Shown: positions 26,601-31,278, counted from the first letter of the stretch. The stretch: 33,398 bases of DNA from a virus (IMGVR_UViG_3300028393_000210:1-33398); one strand, 5' to 3'. The notes: a model not told the origin generated them from the sequence alone. Numbers and translations: made by a program.

Positions 26601-26602
26601 AT
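11642..26602 (-). CDS. Giant baseplate/tail structural protein at gp7 position (4986 aa)
   Basis: An uninterrupted frame of nearly 15 kb. Its ATG overlaps the gp6-like stop by 8 bases. Modules by rough residue: conserved N-terminus (1-150; LQATVDQLIQPGVVKKINGF, WDKFVNFQNYYWLPYGP); cupredoxin-like segment (about 175-270; YRGQTYTFNINTPNNP, VPTDAPNILYYQSD) lacking the His/Cys copper ligands; carbohydrate-binding-like W-Y repeats (1434-1784 and 4744-4867); FG-GAP-like beta-propeller (about 2163-2815); a conserved block near 3100 (GIQNRPRQSMFVNRFEALK); GxGY repeats (3213-3265, 3575-3650); and a C-terminal module with GERIEFYQIEGNTLSQLRRG (about 4660-4685). There is no signal peptide, membrane segment or catalytic motif that I recognise. 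T4 gp7 is 1032 residues, so this is almost five times longer. Identity as a wedge protein is inferred from position and the marine-phage-like N-terminus. It could be a fused wedge plus fibre. Confidence 0.8.
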   Translation of the reverse strand: MADITNPFGDKKPLSVELLPNFYKTDPNKRFLQATVDQLIQPGVVKKINGFIGRQDSKATVGTDIFLNAATTDRQNYQLEPGITVNDTLGNNLFFKDYIDYINQLSVLGANTSNHARINKEEFYSWDPHIDWDKFVNFQNYYWLPYGPETIRVYGQQATAISTFNIDLQVEGSNNQLVFTPDGLAPNPVIKLYRGQTYTFNINTPNNPISIRLARSLQSLDKYNTGVSQQSVDSGTIIFKVPTDAPNILYYQSDRELTLGGAFQILSIDQDSYIDVESEILGKATYTLSNGTALSNGMKVTFAGNVSPAKYASGEFYVEGVGSSIVLINKQVLEVSSVYTVEQTILFDATPFDSTAFSDTSAFAQLKDYITINRASTDHNPWSRYNRWFHKDVIAASAHFNGNYPDTDQLQRAIRPIIEFQANLKLFNFGTSAVADIDLIDNFTTDAFSIIEGSKGYNVDSIALSQGQKILFTADTDKFVKNNIYQVEFVDVKHLNSGSRQLHLVKIAEPQLNQVVLVRAGTTNQGLMYWYNGTTWIKTQTKTAINQAPLFDVVDSNGKSFSDLTVYEGSTFAGTKIFSYKISSTGTVDPYLKFPLTYKNIANIGDIVFNFNLILDSFIYKDVTTVINKNISTGFLSYKTYSGNTEYVNGWQKCSNTAVQAGIRIYKNSNITNNFNIDVFDDTDNLDDLEVKVFINGIFLNRNFYSIIDAGQYKQVLLKTSIGLTDVLTIKTYSNKPINSNGHYEIPINLQNNPLNDAIENFTLGEVIDHFSSIVSNIPLKVLSSVAENTVSNQSFDPDYVNVRDLGNITQYGTKFVQHSAPASLNLYHITSQANNAIKSIEQSRDDYIKFKKLFVSVAETISNNNIPRKQVDEILKIINSDKINSQPYYFSDMSPYGSSVSTTIEVIDYRIKNYPLNNIFNLDTLSEKAVGVYVNDVQLIYGQDYTFNLQGFVTITYSLSNGDSVSIYEYDSTDGCFIPETPTKLGIFPKFAPKIYLDTTLITPRTMIQGHDGSQILAYNDYRDNIILELEKRIFNNIKISYDADLFDIDDIIPSYTRKTDYSLAEYNQVIAPSFYKWMSLIDQDYTKNTSFSPANPFTYNYIGTASPTGTDIPGYWRGIFRYFYNTDRPNLCPWEMLGFTLEPEWWTTAYGPSPYTSDNLVMWSDISKGLIKGDGTSPPVINPKHIKSFLLNHIPVDESGNLISPAAAGLAIGALTTSIENNFKFGDIGPVESAWRRSSHYPFSVLLANMLLFPAHAFSVLLDRSRVVKNISNQIIYSPTGLVIKPSDVILPSIASNSVRVQTSGIINYIVNYILSDNLKSYTAYKYDLTNIQTNLSHRIGGFTSKQKFNLILDSKTPLSTNSVFVPQEDYTVILNKSSPIKKICYSGVVITKLANGFEVRGYTTTQPYFVYYPYLQSGTTVTIGGISEAYTVWTPNENYVAGKIVRYVNQYYRVKTSHVSTDTIQTQYFASLGSLPIIGGKSAVFRKTWDRSTKITVPYGTQFETIQEVVDFLLGYGEYLKDQGFIFDDFNANLQIVTNWETSAKEFLFWTTQNWSSGQDKWDDWVPSKGFAYNDIVRYNGEYYKAIQNILPNIVFQIAGFAKLDGLNTQGNSVLSLSPAADKIIFNTTLSVVDDIRNQFNGYEIYKVDGTPLEAIFINSYRSDNAVSYSPRTGDGIYGATFYLIQHEHVVLLNNNTMFNDTLYNPPTGYKQDRIKVSGYVSTDWYGGFDIPGFILDLAKITEWQTWTDYDLGDIVKHKEFYYTASKFLAGSAKFVDNDWIKLNEKPSTQLLPNWTYKAGQFTDFYSLDSENFDSGQQRVAQHLIGYQKRQYLDNIIQDDVSEYKFYQGMIREKGTQNVLNKLFDVLSADNKESLTFYEEWAIRVGQYGANNAFENIEFTLDRTTFTNNPQGFELVNAVEYNVVKDFIIRQTPNDIYLKPAGYNSSPWPLNKNYQKFLNNSGHVRKSEVFKSLKTLGDITGIDPETGAKYNITTFDNNCYVHVAFDASSWNVYKFTDLQISITNVSYANSILTLTTRNLINLSVGDYIGISQVDILTGFYQVSSVELNSFTLDAKISGFPTPFTQAGQLVIYGFVSQRVAKLDDLDNIITAQPSTGDKVWVDDNGFGKWATLEYSLVYNKTEIANTFPADNLNFGKNLIINKDGNIAVTAMSTGEIRIWDKAGQASSWVERQTISLPVELVGTNTPNNLSTVLAISDDAKWLAVGSPLAGNIPTKYKGELSVVRYYQVKDVVSFTNSSSVAEFYESLSLHYGGYNATTQMPDLTKWKKIPYLTLDVNGTPSYLANEGVVSLYQKDGNNIFTLVDHIVSPTSRDTTTFTPNGFVSANLTADEQFGSSIVFADNVLWVSAPGYKTLDYTSVYQHFYAPYIKQGIVRKFAYDQVIFATSAYNPVGSSGTTVVVTSTIGILPNMAVTGTGFTNQYVVSVIDSTRLQLSVAPTSTPSGELNFSNTYWHLDFTLSGHRGPIGTTNFPQSFIRNGTTATVKFAIGTEFDYTSPLYTVGSQITVSGTPYNTFNGTFTVTSCSTTELTYTVATTADTADNTPYNRRAPGGFGGGAVLFDAVVQPTNSYGNKLRVSLDNSKLVVSGISEGAYGTVYIYNRPNSATTSPEYFVIMGADYFFGVGLDLSSSGNYLAIGDITTSVSKINQGSVSIFKFNTESEIFEPYQVLTNHASKSSGYFGTNLGFMNGEQTLVIYSQDEDTSQNTKFDAKLTTFDKRSTVFTATHTNSGRIDIYDRYLTKWVYSDTLETTNEEFDGFGLGFAVGANHILVGAPFSLDSIFKSGKIYDYYKKLNALNWNVAHYEIEKPDPKKIKKAFLYNKATGTLIKYLDVIDVSQGKIAGAAEEEIKFKTFYDPAIYSESTGVYTVVQDSQQSWTKSQVGMLWWNLSTAKFIDSYDNDVVYRNTNWNTLATGASIDIYEWVESTILPSVWDKRADTTAGLAANISGTSLYGDAVYSKVTKFDTIAQTNKYTYYFWVKNKKIIPNVSGRYLSALDVSLLISNPRGYNYSYLALTGANSFSLVNVANDLIDVNVVLSVEYWTIDKLDQNIHSQYKLISNDANTILPTIIEQKWADSLCGNDLFGRLVPDPALPPKLKYGIQNRPRQSMFVNRFEALKELADRVNSTLALNQIVKTRNISRLKSYDKQPSKNTGLYDLVKTTEVSIPLINTGAFSKPILGEPTISNGKIIDIPIINAGRGYLFAPYITIVGTGIGAKVQSVINAAGQITGVTIINSGEGYTVNTTASIRNFSVLIESDSEAEGFWSIYSYEPSTKIWSRIQTQSYDVRNFWEYADWYAPGFNKFSPIDYSVDNYYGLNTITTELTQIVKIRNTNAGGWSLLEKYANSKSSDWTQSYRVVGLQEGTIQLKSSLYQSINTPLGYDGSIYDNVVYDNSPNIELRIILETLKDDILIGNLKQDYLNLFFTTIRYALSEQLYLDWIFKTSFIKSTHNVGLLDQPVTYRPDNLSNFQDYISEVVPYRTTIREYISSHTAIDQENTLISDFDLPPIFEDNSNTVINPYVKNGSMIVDDANIQVYPWKNWLQNVGFTITSINIVDGGSGYISEPVVSITSDSGSGATARAFFANGIVNRITLLTPGAGYLSAPTITISGGLSVGGTQATAAAVIGKGVVRSNLIKIKFDRTTYSYYVTQLSVTQTFAGRSGIVQFQLKWAPDIKIGNSSVTVDGVVVLRDLYKLTIITSKKNNTTQYSGLITFLTAPATGSVVIVNYNKDESLLNAADRIQYYYQSSKNTVGSDLAQLMTGIDYGGVIIDGLSFDVATGWGTLPYYSDKWDSADPTFNDYIVTVRANTHSFTLPYTPSTGTQLNVYYIQKNVDVGVSDGVNLNYPFSLRDTFVETSAEYDAVSVTIQTSYVAPPTYIASTTIRVTSTVGIRPGMSVFGTGFVVDPKTLVPLQKVISVNSVNSTVLLTSPPNVRPVGVLSFTFNIPGSFNLYVDNADGVLVGDLVSTTVSSCFGNDTVVVGVDTVNKIVKLNQIIYRIVPYNTTITFSRKISVVFYNYNAILPSPAAIGTRIIITGVLDSIRLDDPYYGVDFDPAHPDNPYQTNQSAVMVSPVGDNNTNTFVIPDTFDVYDGDQFIIRQSTSDGSIKPLEQDYDTALSGGNMVYSTATGISPDEIIVDGDDLISPTTSPAPEEVVPGQIVDALAIKVYDQPNSGSANIKVDKYFADGKTKSFAITQTFNNERAIIVKNNNVISSYTTDYVVDYKNKLVNFTFAPNAGNIISIFSFGFNGSNIIDIDSFVGDGSTTEFLTKAPWLTYETGLVYVNGVAASVELFKTDSTYDSANRTGIRFGLAPLVDSVINYVIVSGTQQTFSIAKTETIVADGVKNTYNLSYPVGNTLPAESNIIVRVDNTILPNPTNQYFTIENNNLSYTIDKARALPYSIIISNILVYVSGKKLNLGTDYVIDLGGITVNITKQNYNIYKGKTLAISIIQTNGYTYLPDTQQILFNTVYTPSNTIEVMSFYNHDILDIERTAFNITTNISYTQDTVAYFTYTGLGAGILPVDRTVLSDAYVWVMKNNVLLTPSVDYKLSDNKKSIILEITPARNDVYSLMTFNNNVLVPGISYMQFKDMLNRTHFKRLSKNKQTKLATDLRYNDIAIQLIDASNFDLPNTTLNKPGVIEIYGERIEFYQIEGNTLSQLRRGTHGTGTPRIHPIGTPVQDIGPSETLPYSESSLVTTVISTGTNIVPLPFVPTKSGIKQWFTKLGFTLKDNHNGANGYTINDVVIYNNLYYVNIKTYVFDKKNIILPTNKVYWELYDTKVPVGFEQCDELEVFIAGYNDAIEWIEKTSYTVGVIVKVASYTYRCISAHTSSTNFLNDKANWQFFVGNLRLKKQPYKVHNETISPYSPAGDVKLDAEFAVDGVSPSLRLTNLIPAGTQITVVRRKGTRWDSSLNIQYDDNAIANFLKATPGIWYHDKVVLTTSTTFTGTFDNSSTGFDDSTDTW
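12000..12370 (-). repeat. Two C-terminal carbohydrate-binding-like W-Y modules in the giant protein
   Basis: Residues about 4744-4797 (GYTINDVVIYNNLYYVNIKT, then VYWELYD) and 4821-4867 (IEKTSYTVGVIVKVASYTYR, then CISAHTSS and WQFF) have the pattern Y..GD/N.V.Y.x..Y.....H....W of small chitin/cellulose-binding (CBM5/12-like) folds. Pattern recognition only; binding is not shown. Confidence 0.5.
15655..15880 (-). repeat. GxGY beta repeats, second cluster, in the giant protein
   Basis: Residues about 3575-3650 contain GGSGYISEPVVSITSDSGSG and GAGYLSAPTITISGG, with a following A-rich stretch. The consensus GxGYxxxPxVxIxGxGxGA is a beta repeat also seen at residues 3213-3265 and widespread in phage tail proteins. 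Confidence 0.6.
16810..16965 (-). repeat. GxGY beta repeats, first cluster, in the giant protein
   Basis: Residues about 3213-3265 contain NAGRGYLFAPYITIVGTGIG followed by AKV and then TGVTIINSGEGYTVN, the same repeat family as the cluster at 15655-15880. The intervening 310 residues carry no further clear copy. Confidence 0.6.
18160..20115 (-). other. FG-GAP-like beta-propeller segment of the giant protein
   Basis: Residues about 2163-2815. Several blades show the pattern of repeated strand, 'VGSP/IGD/VGAP' turn, then 'G.V.iY/iF': NIAVTAMSTGEIRIWDK, WLAVGSPLAGN, GVVSLYQKDGN, LWVSAPGYKT, KLVVSGISEGAYGTVYIYN, YLAIGDITTS with GSVSIFKF, and HILVGAPFSLD with GKIYDYYKK. An inserted GTGF-type module sits at about 2404-2470. 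The fold is inferred from sequence pattern. Known FG-GAP propellers bind proteins or glycans. Confidence 0.6.
21250..22300 (-). repeat. Three carbohydrate-binding-like W-Y modules in the giant protein
   Basis: Residues about 1434-1467 (WTPNENYVAGKIVRYVNQYY), 1557-1597 (WVPSKGFAYNDIVRYNGEYY) and 1741-1784 (WTDYDLGDIVKHKEFYYTAS, then WIKLN) share W...Y..GDIV.Y...YY, the look of small carbohydrate-binding modules. Two related modules lie near the C-terminus (12000-12370). Confidence 0.5.
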
Positions 26603-29600
26603 TTAGATTTCCGTATGTTGCGCTAGTAATAGTTTGATTGGAGACAGAGTTAAGAGCTGTTCCGGTAACTGATTTAATATTTCCGCTAGTAATGCCGGTG
26701 ATAATTTCTATATTAGCAACTGTTGCAGTGCTAATAAAAATCTGGTCGCTAGGACAGGATATTTCAAATAAACTACCAAAATATGATCCGCTTTGTGTAG
26801 GCACAATGATAAAGTTTGTTATGTCCGGTGCTAACTGATTCATTACATAAGTCGATAACTCTGTAAAATAAAACGTGTCTCCAAAATTCCAATTATCCAA
26901 TGTAAAAAATTGATTAATTGCTGTGATTATTCTAGACTGTATATCATTATCCGACACTACTGAATTTATATTTTTCGTAACTTTAAATTTAGCTTGTAAA
27001 TCAGAACTTGCAGAAACTCCAAACAATGCCCTATAACTTACAGGGTGGTATATGATTTCATCTGATATTGGTTTAATAACATCCAATGTTGCGCCAATTA
27101 AATTACTAAGTTCATCTGAACTAGGTGGTAATGGTTCTGATATTGGAGCACCGTCTACCCATTGTCTAAAAGATGTATCGTACGACTTAGTTAATACGTA
27201 AACATCCATAATATTGCTTACACCTGGATCAATTCTACTTTCATAGTTTGCACTATGGGTGTATTGAAATTTCAAATTATCTCTACCAACAAAGACCTTG
27301 TAATCTAATGTTGGAATTAATGATCCTGTTACAATATTTAATTGTTTTACTACACCTGTACTAGTAAAGTAAAAATATTGGCCGTCTTTATAGTTGTTGT
27401 AAGACAACAGCTCACTTTCTGAATTAAGAACAATCATAAGATTATTAGTATTAGCAACATATCGATAATCTTCTTGGCCTGTAGAAATAAAATATTTTTG
27501 TTGAACAATATATTTGGTTGTTGGAGAAGTAGTTGGATCTACTATGTCTAAAAATAGCTGAGGATTATCTACTACACCGTTATAATCTGTATCCGCAAAT
27601 GATAAAACAATTTTTTTATTATCAATATAGCCATCTAAGCCTCTATAAGCCGATGTTACATCCCATACATAATCTTCAGTAAAAGGATAAACTTTTGTAG
27701 GTTGTCGATTTATATTTAAAATTTTAATTTGATCTCTAACTGTTGAATTAGTAGTGTTATCGTAGATAGTTAAATCGTCATCAAAATAAAATGATAGTTC
27801 GGAATCGCTTTCAAAAATGTATCTTAATAATCGAGTAGTAATTGTATATGTTTCGTTATCAGTTGTAAACAATAACATCCAGCTTGAATCTTGATTGGTG
27901 TTGGTTGCATCTGCTTGTTTTGCTAGTGTAAATGCAGATGATTGATTTAAATTAGTTTCAAAAATAATTTGCCAATTTTGCGTAGTACCATCGTAACGTA
28001 GTCCAAATGGTCTATTACTAAAAATTAAATCTATCATTGTAGTAATAACTGTAGAATTTAATGTAGTTGAAAATTTTGGAATAATTTGTGAAATAACTGC
28101 GGAGCCGGGTACGATTGTATTCAACATTATAGGGCCTGGAATGCCTACAGTTGGAACTCCGTTACCGGTAACGCTAACTACTTCTGCCCACAGATAATCC
28201 GCACTGCCTAATGCTCCGGTTGATCCAAAAACTAATTTGTTTGAATTTGTTTTATCAAAATAGTAACCAGTTGGGGCTACAAACCTAATCAATGAGCCAG
28301 GCGTTAAATATTTTAAATCCGTTGCAGTGTATCCGCCCACTGGAAAGGGGATCGCCCCAACAATATTTCCAATGTACCCAGTACTGCTAGAGCTTGTAGA
28401 GCTAGCTTGGTACCAACTAATATTAAGACTAGTAGTTAAAAAATTAATAAAATTATTGTAATAAAAATTTCTTAAATCAATAGTTTGTAATAACTCATAA
28501 ATTGTATTATAAATTATTCCTTCAATATCAACTTTAGTTGCGTACTGGAACGTAGTAATTTGAGAATAGAAATCTTGATATATAATTCCATCATTTGCAT
28601 ATAAATTTGTCGAACTATATTTTCCAGTCGGGTCTTTTAAATCAAAGTATCTACTAATACCGCTAGACGTTCTATTAATACTTTTTACCTTGGCAACTTG
28701 CTGGGTAACTGATAGAGGACTAATATTATAATCCTCGGCAGTTATCATTCTATTTTGTGTATAATATGTTTGCGGTGCATTGGCTTTAATACTAGCATTA
28801 GTTTCAGACACAGCAGAATTTGAAACACTAGTTTGTAAATTCATCGTGATAGATAGAGTTTCAGTTTGGCCTTTTCTGCTAGTATAAGGAACTGATATTG
28901 TAACATTACGAACATCAGCAGGGTTTACTACATAAGATAATCCATTACTAACTCTATAGTATGTTCTAAAATCTCCTAATGGAAGATTTCCAAATACACC
29001 ATCGCTAAATGCCAAGCTAATAGTGTCACTTGCTCGTGTAATAACATTATAAATGTTTTTTATGTTTTTATTTAAACTATTATAGATAATGTTATTACCT
29101 GATATAGTTGGCACTGGGGTCCATAATTCCGACTCGGCGCCATTTTGATTTAATCTATATAACCAAACATCGTTATTGTTAATGTTTGTTGTGTTGATAT
29201 CTACACTTTCATTACTGCTAGGATGTGTAATTGTAAATGCACCAATGTTCAATGTGCCCTGTGTAAAATTCAAGAAAAATCCGTTGCTATTACTGCCAGC
29301 GCCTTGGCCGTCATCTCGATAAATGCAAGCAAGTTTGTTTCCTAACTTAGGAGCTTCTTCATAAATGTATTGTTGACCACTAAAAGTTGTGCTGGTGATT
29401 TCAAAGTTCATTGAACGCCCTGCTACTGTTTTAGTAAAACTGAAAACAGGAACATTAGTACTAGTAGTTTGGAAACGATACTGACTTGTTGGAATTCCGT
29501 AAATTGTATCTTTAGCAGATGGATTTCCAAATTGTTGTGTTGAAGGCATGGCCGCATTTATTATTTTAATAAATTGATCATACCAGTTGGCATTTGCAGG

Positions 29601-30038
29601 GTCATTCCAAGTTACTACTTGTCCTGACAAATTTCTGCCGTTGCTGTCAACAATAGTTTCTGTGCTACGAATAGTAGTAAATTTCAACAACCCTTGTGCA
29701 GGTATATTTCTTTTAGCATTGTAACTAATTAAACGTGCTAAACGTAATACACTGTCCCGGCGCTCCGCTAGTTCTAGAAAATTTTCACGGGCATTTAAGT
29801 CCACACGGAAGGCAACACTTTGCCCAACAAATGCTACTAAATCTATTAAAGCCAAATATTCTGAGCTTTCAATATAGTCATTAAAATCTTCTGGGTAATT
29901 TGTGCGCAAATACGTAATCATAGTTCTGCGTAAATTTTCAAAATCATAACTTTGAAAATCAGCATTTTTAAAAGACTGGTATATTTTTTTCCAATCTTGA
30001 TTAATTAGCAGATTATTTTGTCTATCAGTTGAGCTCAT
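26595..30038 (-). CDS. 6: Baseplate wedge protein, T4 gp6-like (1147 aa)
   Basis: The N-terminus (residues 1-120; DWKKIYQSFKNADFQSYDFE, YLALIDLVAFVGQSVAFRVD, NARENFLELAERRDSVLRLA) is characteristic of gp6, the wedge protein that forms the inner iris ring of T4-like baseplates. A baseplate-J-like core includes FSDGVFGNLPLGDF (about 344-353) and an ITAEDYN motif (about 430). The C-terminus holds NFGDTFYFTELSTYVMNQLA near residue 1049 and PDITNFIIVP just after, also gp6-like. T4 gp6 is 660 residues, so this version carries several hundred extra residues between the core and the C-terminus. The start at 30038 has AGGAC at good spacing and a late-promoter motif. Its stop overlaps the giant gene's start by 8 bases, suggesting coupled, stoichiometric translation. 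Confidence 0.92.
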   Translation of the reverse strand: MSSTDRQNNLLINQDWKKIYQSFKNADFQSYDFENLRRTMITYLRTNYPEDFNDYIESSEYLALIDLVAFVGQSVAFRVDLNARENFLELAERRDSVLRLARLISYNAKRNIPAQGLLKFTTIRSTETIVDSNGRNLSGQVVTWNDPANANWYDQFIKIINAAMPSTQQFGNPSAKDTIYGIPTSQYRFQTTSTNVPVFSFTKTVAGRSMNFEITSTTFSGQQYIYEEAPKLGNKLACIYRDDGQGAGSNSNGFFLNFTQGTLNIGAFTITHPSSNESVDINTTNINNNDVWLYRLNQNGAESELWTPVPTISGNNIIYNSLNKNIKNIYNVITRASDTISLAFSDGVFGNLPLGDFRTYYRVSNGLSYVVNPADVRNVTISVPYTSRKGQTETLSITMNLQTSVSNSAVSETNASIKANAPQTYYTQNRMITAEDYNISPLSVTQQVAKVKSINRTSSGISRYFDLKDPTGKYSSTNLYANDGIIYQDFYSQITTFQYATKVDIEGIIYNTIYELLQTIDLRNFYYNNFINFLTTSLNISWYQASSTSSSSTGYIGNIVGAIPFPVGGYTATDLKYLTPGSLIRFVAPTGYYFDKTNSNKLVFGSTGALGSADYLWAEVVSVTGNGVPTVGIPGPIMLNTIVPGSAVISQIIPKFSTTLNSTVITTMIDLIFSNRPFGLRYDGTTQNWQIIFETNLNQSSAFTLAKQADATNTNQDSSWMLLFTTDNETYTITTRLLRYIFESDSELSFYFDDDLTIYDNTTNSTVRDQIKILNINRQPTKVYPFTEDYVWDVTSAYRGLDGYIDNKKIVLSFADTDYNGVVDNPQLFLDIVDPTTSPTTKYIVQQKYFISTGQEDYRYVANTNNLMIVLNSESELLSYNNYKDGQYFYFTSTGVVKQLNIVTGSLIPTLDYKVFVGRDNLKFQYTHSANYESRIDPGVSNIMDVYVLTKSYDTSFRQWVDGAPISEPLPPSSDELSNLIGATLDVIKPISDEIIYHPVSYRALFGVSASSDLQAKFKVTKNINSVVSDNDIQSRIITAINQFFTLDNWNFGDTFYFTELSTYVMNQLAPDITNFIIVPTQSGSYFGSLFEISCPSDQIFISTATVANIEIITGITSGNIKSVTGTALNSVSNQTITSATYGNLNG

Positions 30039-30056
30039 TTAATTGTCCTAGTAGTG

Positions 30057-30064
30057 TATTTATT
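30057..30064 (-). promoter_or_regulatory. Late promoter motif AATAAATA
   Basis: The minus strand reads AATAAATA in the 47-base gap between the gp25-like and gp6-like genes, 18 bases before the ATG at 30038. It is the same octamer as the motif at 2802-2809. It would start a unit of about 21 kb covering gp6, the giant gene, the fibre and the peptidase, as there is no other such gap until 7371. Confidence 0.5.
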
Positions 30065-30085
30065 TGTAAAGAATATGTGCGTAGT

Positions 30086-30529
30086 TTATCGCACTACTAA
30101 GCCGTTGGTCTGGTCAAATTGTAATTGTAACGTTTGTTGTAGGTTATAGGGCACATAAAGCAAGGTTAATTCAATCTGAATTCCAGTATCATAAGAAGTT
30201 ACTATAACATTTTCTGCTTGTACTCTAGGATCATAATTAACTATAGTATTAACATTTTTCAGCACGATATCTTTCACAGCCTCGGTTAATGGCTCGAATA
30301 ATATATCCCAAATGGCGCATCCGAAAGCCGGGTTCATCAGTCTTTCCCCTTGTCTGACATGAAAATGATTTAATATGTCTTGTTTGATTAAATCAAAATC
30401 ATAAAGATTATAGTTTTCTGTATTGCCACTAATAGTGCTAAACCCTTTATACATTTTTGTAGGGCTATCTGTGAGTTGTCTAACTGCTGGTAAAACAATT
30501 TTATCGTATAAATTACTGTTTGATGCCAT
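30086..30529 (-). CDS. 25: Baseplate wedge protein, gp25-like (147 aa)
   Basis: Member of the GPW/gp25 family. The diagnostic core is at residues 58-82: VRQGERLMNPAFGCAIWDIL followed by FEPLT, with conserved Gly61-Glu62-Arg63, Pro67, Gly70 and Trp74. Residue length is usual for the family (T4 gp25 is 132). In T4-like tails gp25 sits in the wedge next to gp6 and primes sheath polymerisation. Despite an old lysozyme label, no glycosidase activity is established for this fold. It lies directly upstream of gp6, matching its physical partner. The start at 30529 has an AAGGAAT ribosome site in the 14-base gap after the small 52-residue gene. Confidence 0.93.
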   Translation of the reverse strand: MASNSNLYDKIVLPAVRQLTDSPTKMYKGFSTISGNTENYNLYDFDLIKQDILNHFHVRQGERLMNPAFGCAIWDILFEPLTEAVKDIVLKNVNTIVNYDPRVQAENVIVTSYDTGIQIELTLLYVPYNLQQTLQLQFDQTNGLVVR

Positions 30530-30543
30530 GATTATTCCTTATG

Positions 30544-30702
30544 TTAAGCATTGGCTTGATCTTCTGAGTCCGCAGGAGGCGGGGGTCTATCAAACACATC
30601 TTTATTTGTTGAGTAGGCTTTCCAATAGTCTTTTGGAACTTCTATTGCTGTTCCTATAACTGGTTCTATGCTTGGTGTTAATTCCGTAGGAGTATCTGCC
30701 AT
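30544..30702 (-). CDS. Small proline-rich acidic protein (52 aa), hypothetical
   Basis: A 53-codon frame with ATG at 30700-30702 and TAA at 30544-30546. It fills the gap between the gp25-like gene and the 186-residue gene, with an AAGAGAA site about 8 bases before the ATG and the next gene's ribosome site just after its stop. The product begins MADTPTELTPSIEPVIGTAI, has a central VPKDYWKAYSTNKDVFDRPP and ends acidic (PADSEDQANA). It has no membrane segment and is probably disordered. The single Trp-Tyr cluster in the middle could be a binding motif. I do not recognise a family. Coding status rests on packing, ribosome site and lack of any other content here. Confidence 0.7.
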   Translation of the reverse strand: MADTPTELTPSIEPVIGTAIEVPKDYWKAYSTNKDVFDRPPPPADSEDQANA

Positions 30703-30714
30703 ATAAGTTCTCTT

Positions 30715-31275
30715 TTAAGTAGCCGGTTGAACAAGTGTCCACTGTCTTGATTCAACTGTAGTTCCACGGCTGTTAGAAGCAGTGATAGTAAAGCTAGCAC
30801 CTTTAAAATCTGATCCTCCTAATGTAGGAGTAATTGGGCCAAATCCAAATTGTCCTGGGTTGGTTTGTAGCAATGTTATATAAGGACGCGAATCAACAAT
30901 TGAAAAACTGGTAGCCCCTATAATTTCCCAACTAAAATATATAGAGTCTTGGTTGTTTGCTACAACTACTAGCTGGGTTTTACTGCACCCAATTTTAATT
31001 ATAGGAGGAGTACTAAAAACTACTGGCGCTGAAGGTACTGGGCTGGGAAGATTAGCTCCGCTAATTTTACTAGCTGTGTCTAATAATTTTGTTGCCGTTC
31101 CTGCTAATTTTGTTGCTGTAGTAATTGCGCCAGTGAGTCCAGATGTTACGGCACCTAATTGTTTTGAAATTAAAGATTTGGCAGCATCGATGCTAATGCC
31201 GTTGCCAAGGTGTGCAATGCTTGCAAGTTTTTTAACTTCACCTAAGTCTGTACTAATTCTAGAAAATATACTCAT
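30715..31275 (-). CDS. Hypothetical structural protein with Ig-like C-terminal domain (186 aa)
   Basis: Residues 1-72 are probably helical (FSRISTDLGEVKKLASIAHL; then AAKSLISKQLGAVTSGLTGA and small-residue-rich repeats TATKLAGTATKLLDTA). A proline-rich hinge follows (NLPSPVPSAPVVFSTPP, 75-91). Residues 92-186 look like one Ig/PKD-like beta sandwich (KTQLVVVANNQDSIYFSWEI and FTITASNSRGTTVESRQWTL). There is no signal peptide or transmembrane segment. It lies between the gp5-like spike and gp25-like genes, starting three bases after the spike's stop, so it is probably made with them. Ig-like domains are common weak adhesins on phage virions; an adhesive or hub-capping role is inferred. I do not recognise a named family. 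Confidence 0.65.
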   Translation of the reverse strand: MSIFSRISTDLGEVKKLASIAHLGNGISIDAAKSLISKQLGAVTSGLTGAITTATKLAGTATKLLDTASKISGANLPSPVPSAPVVFSTPPIIKIGCSKTQLVVVANNQDSIYFSWEIIGATSFSIVDSRPYITLLQTNPGQFGFGPITPTLGGSDFKGASFTITASNSRGTTVESRQWTLVQPAT

Positions 31276-31278
31276 ATG

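Noticed and set aside
11642-26602. Giant frame as an assembly artefact or several fused genes
   Set aside because: No internal stop over nearly 15 kb, consistent composition and phage-type modules from end to end; a join error would be expected to break the frame somewhere. Read coverage would settle it.
30086-30529. Lysozyme activity for the gp25-like protein
   Set aside because: The old name reflects family annotation; the gp25 fold is a structural wedge protein and no catalytic residues are evident.
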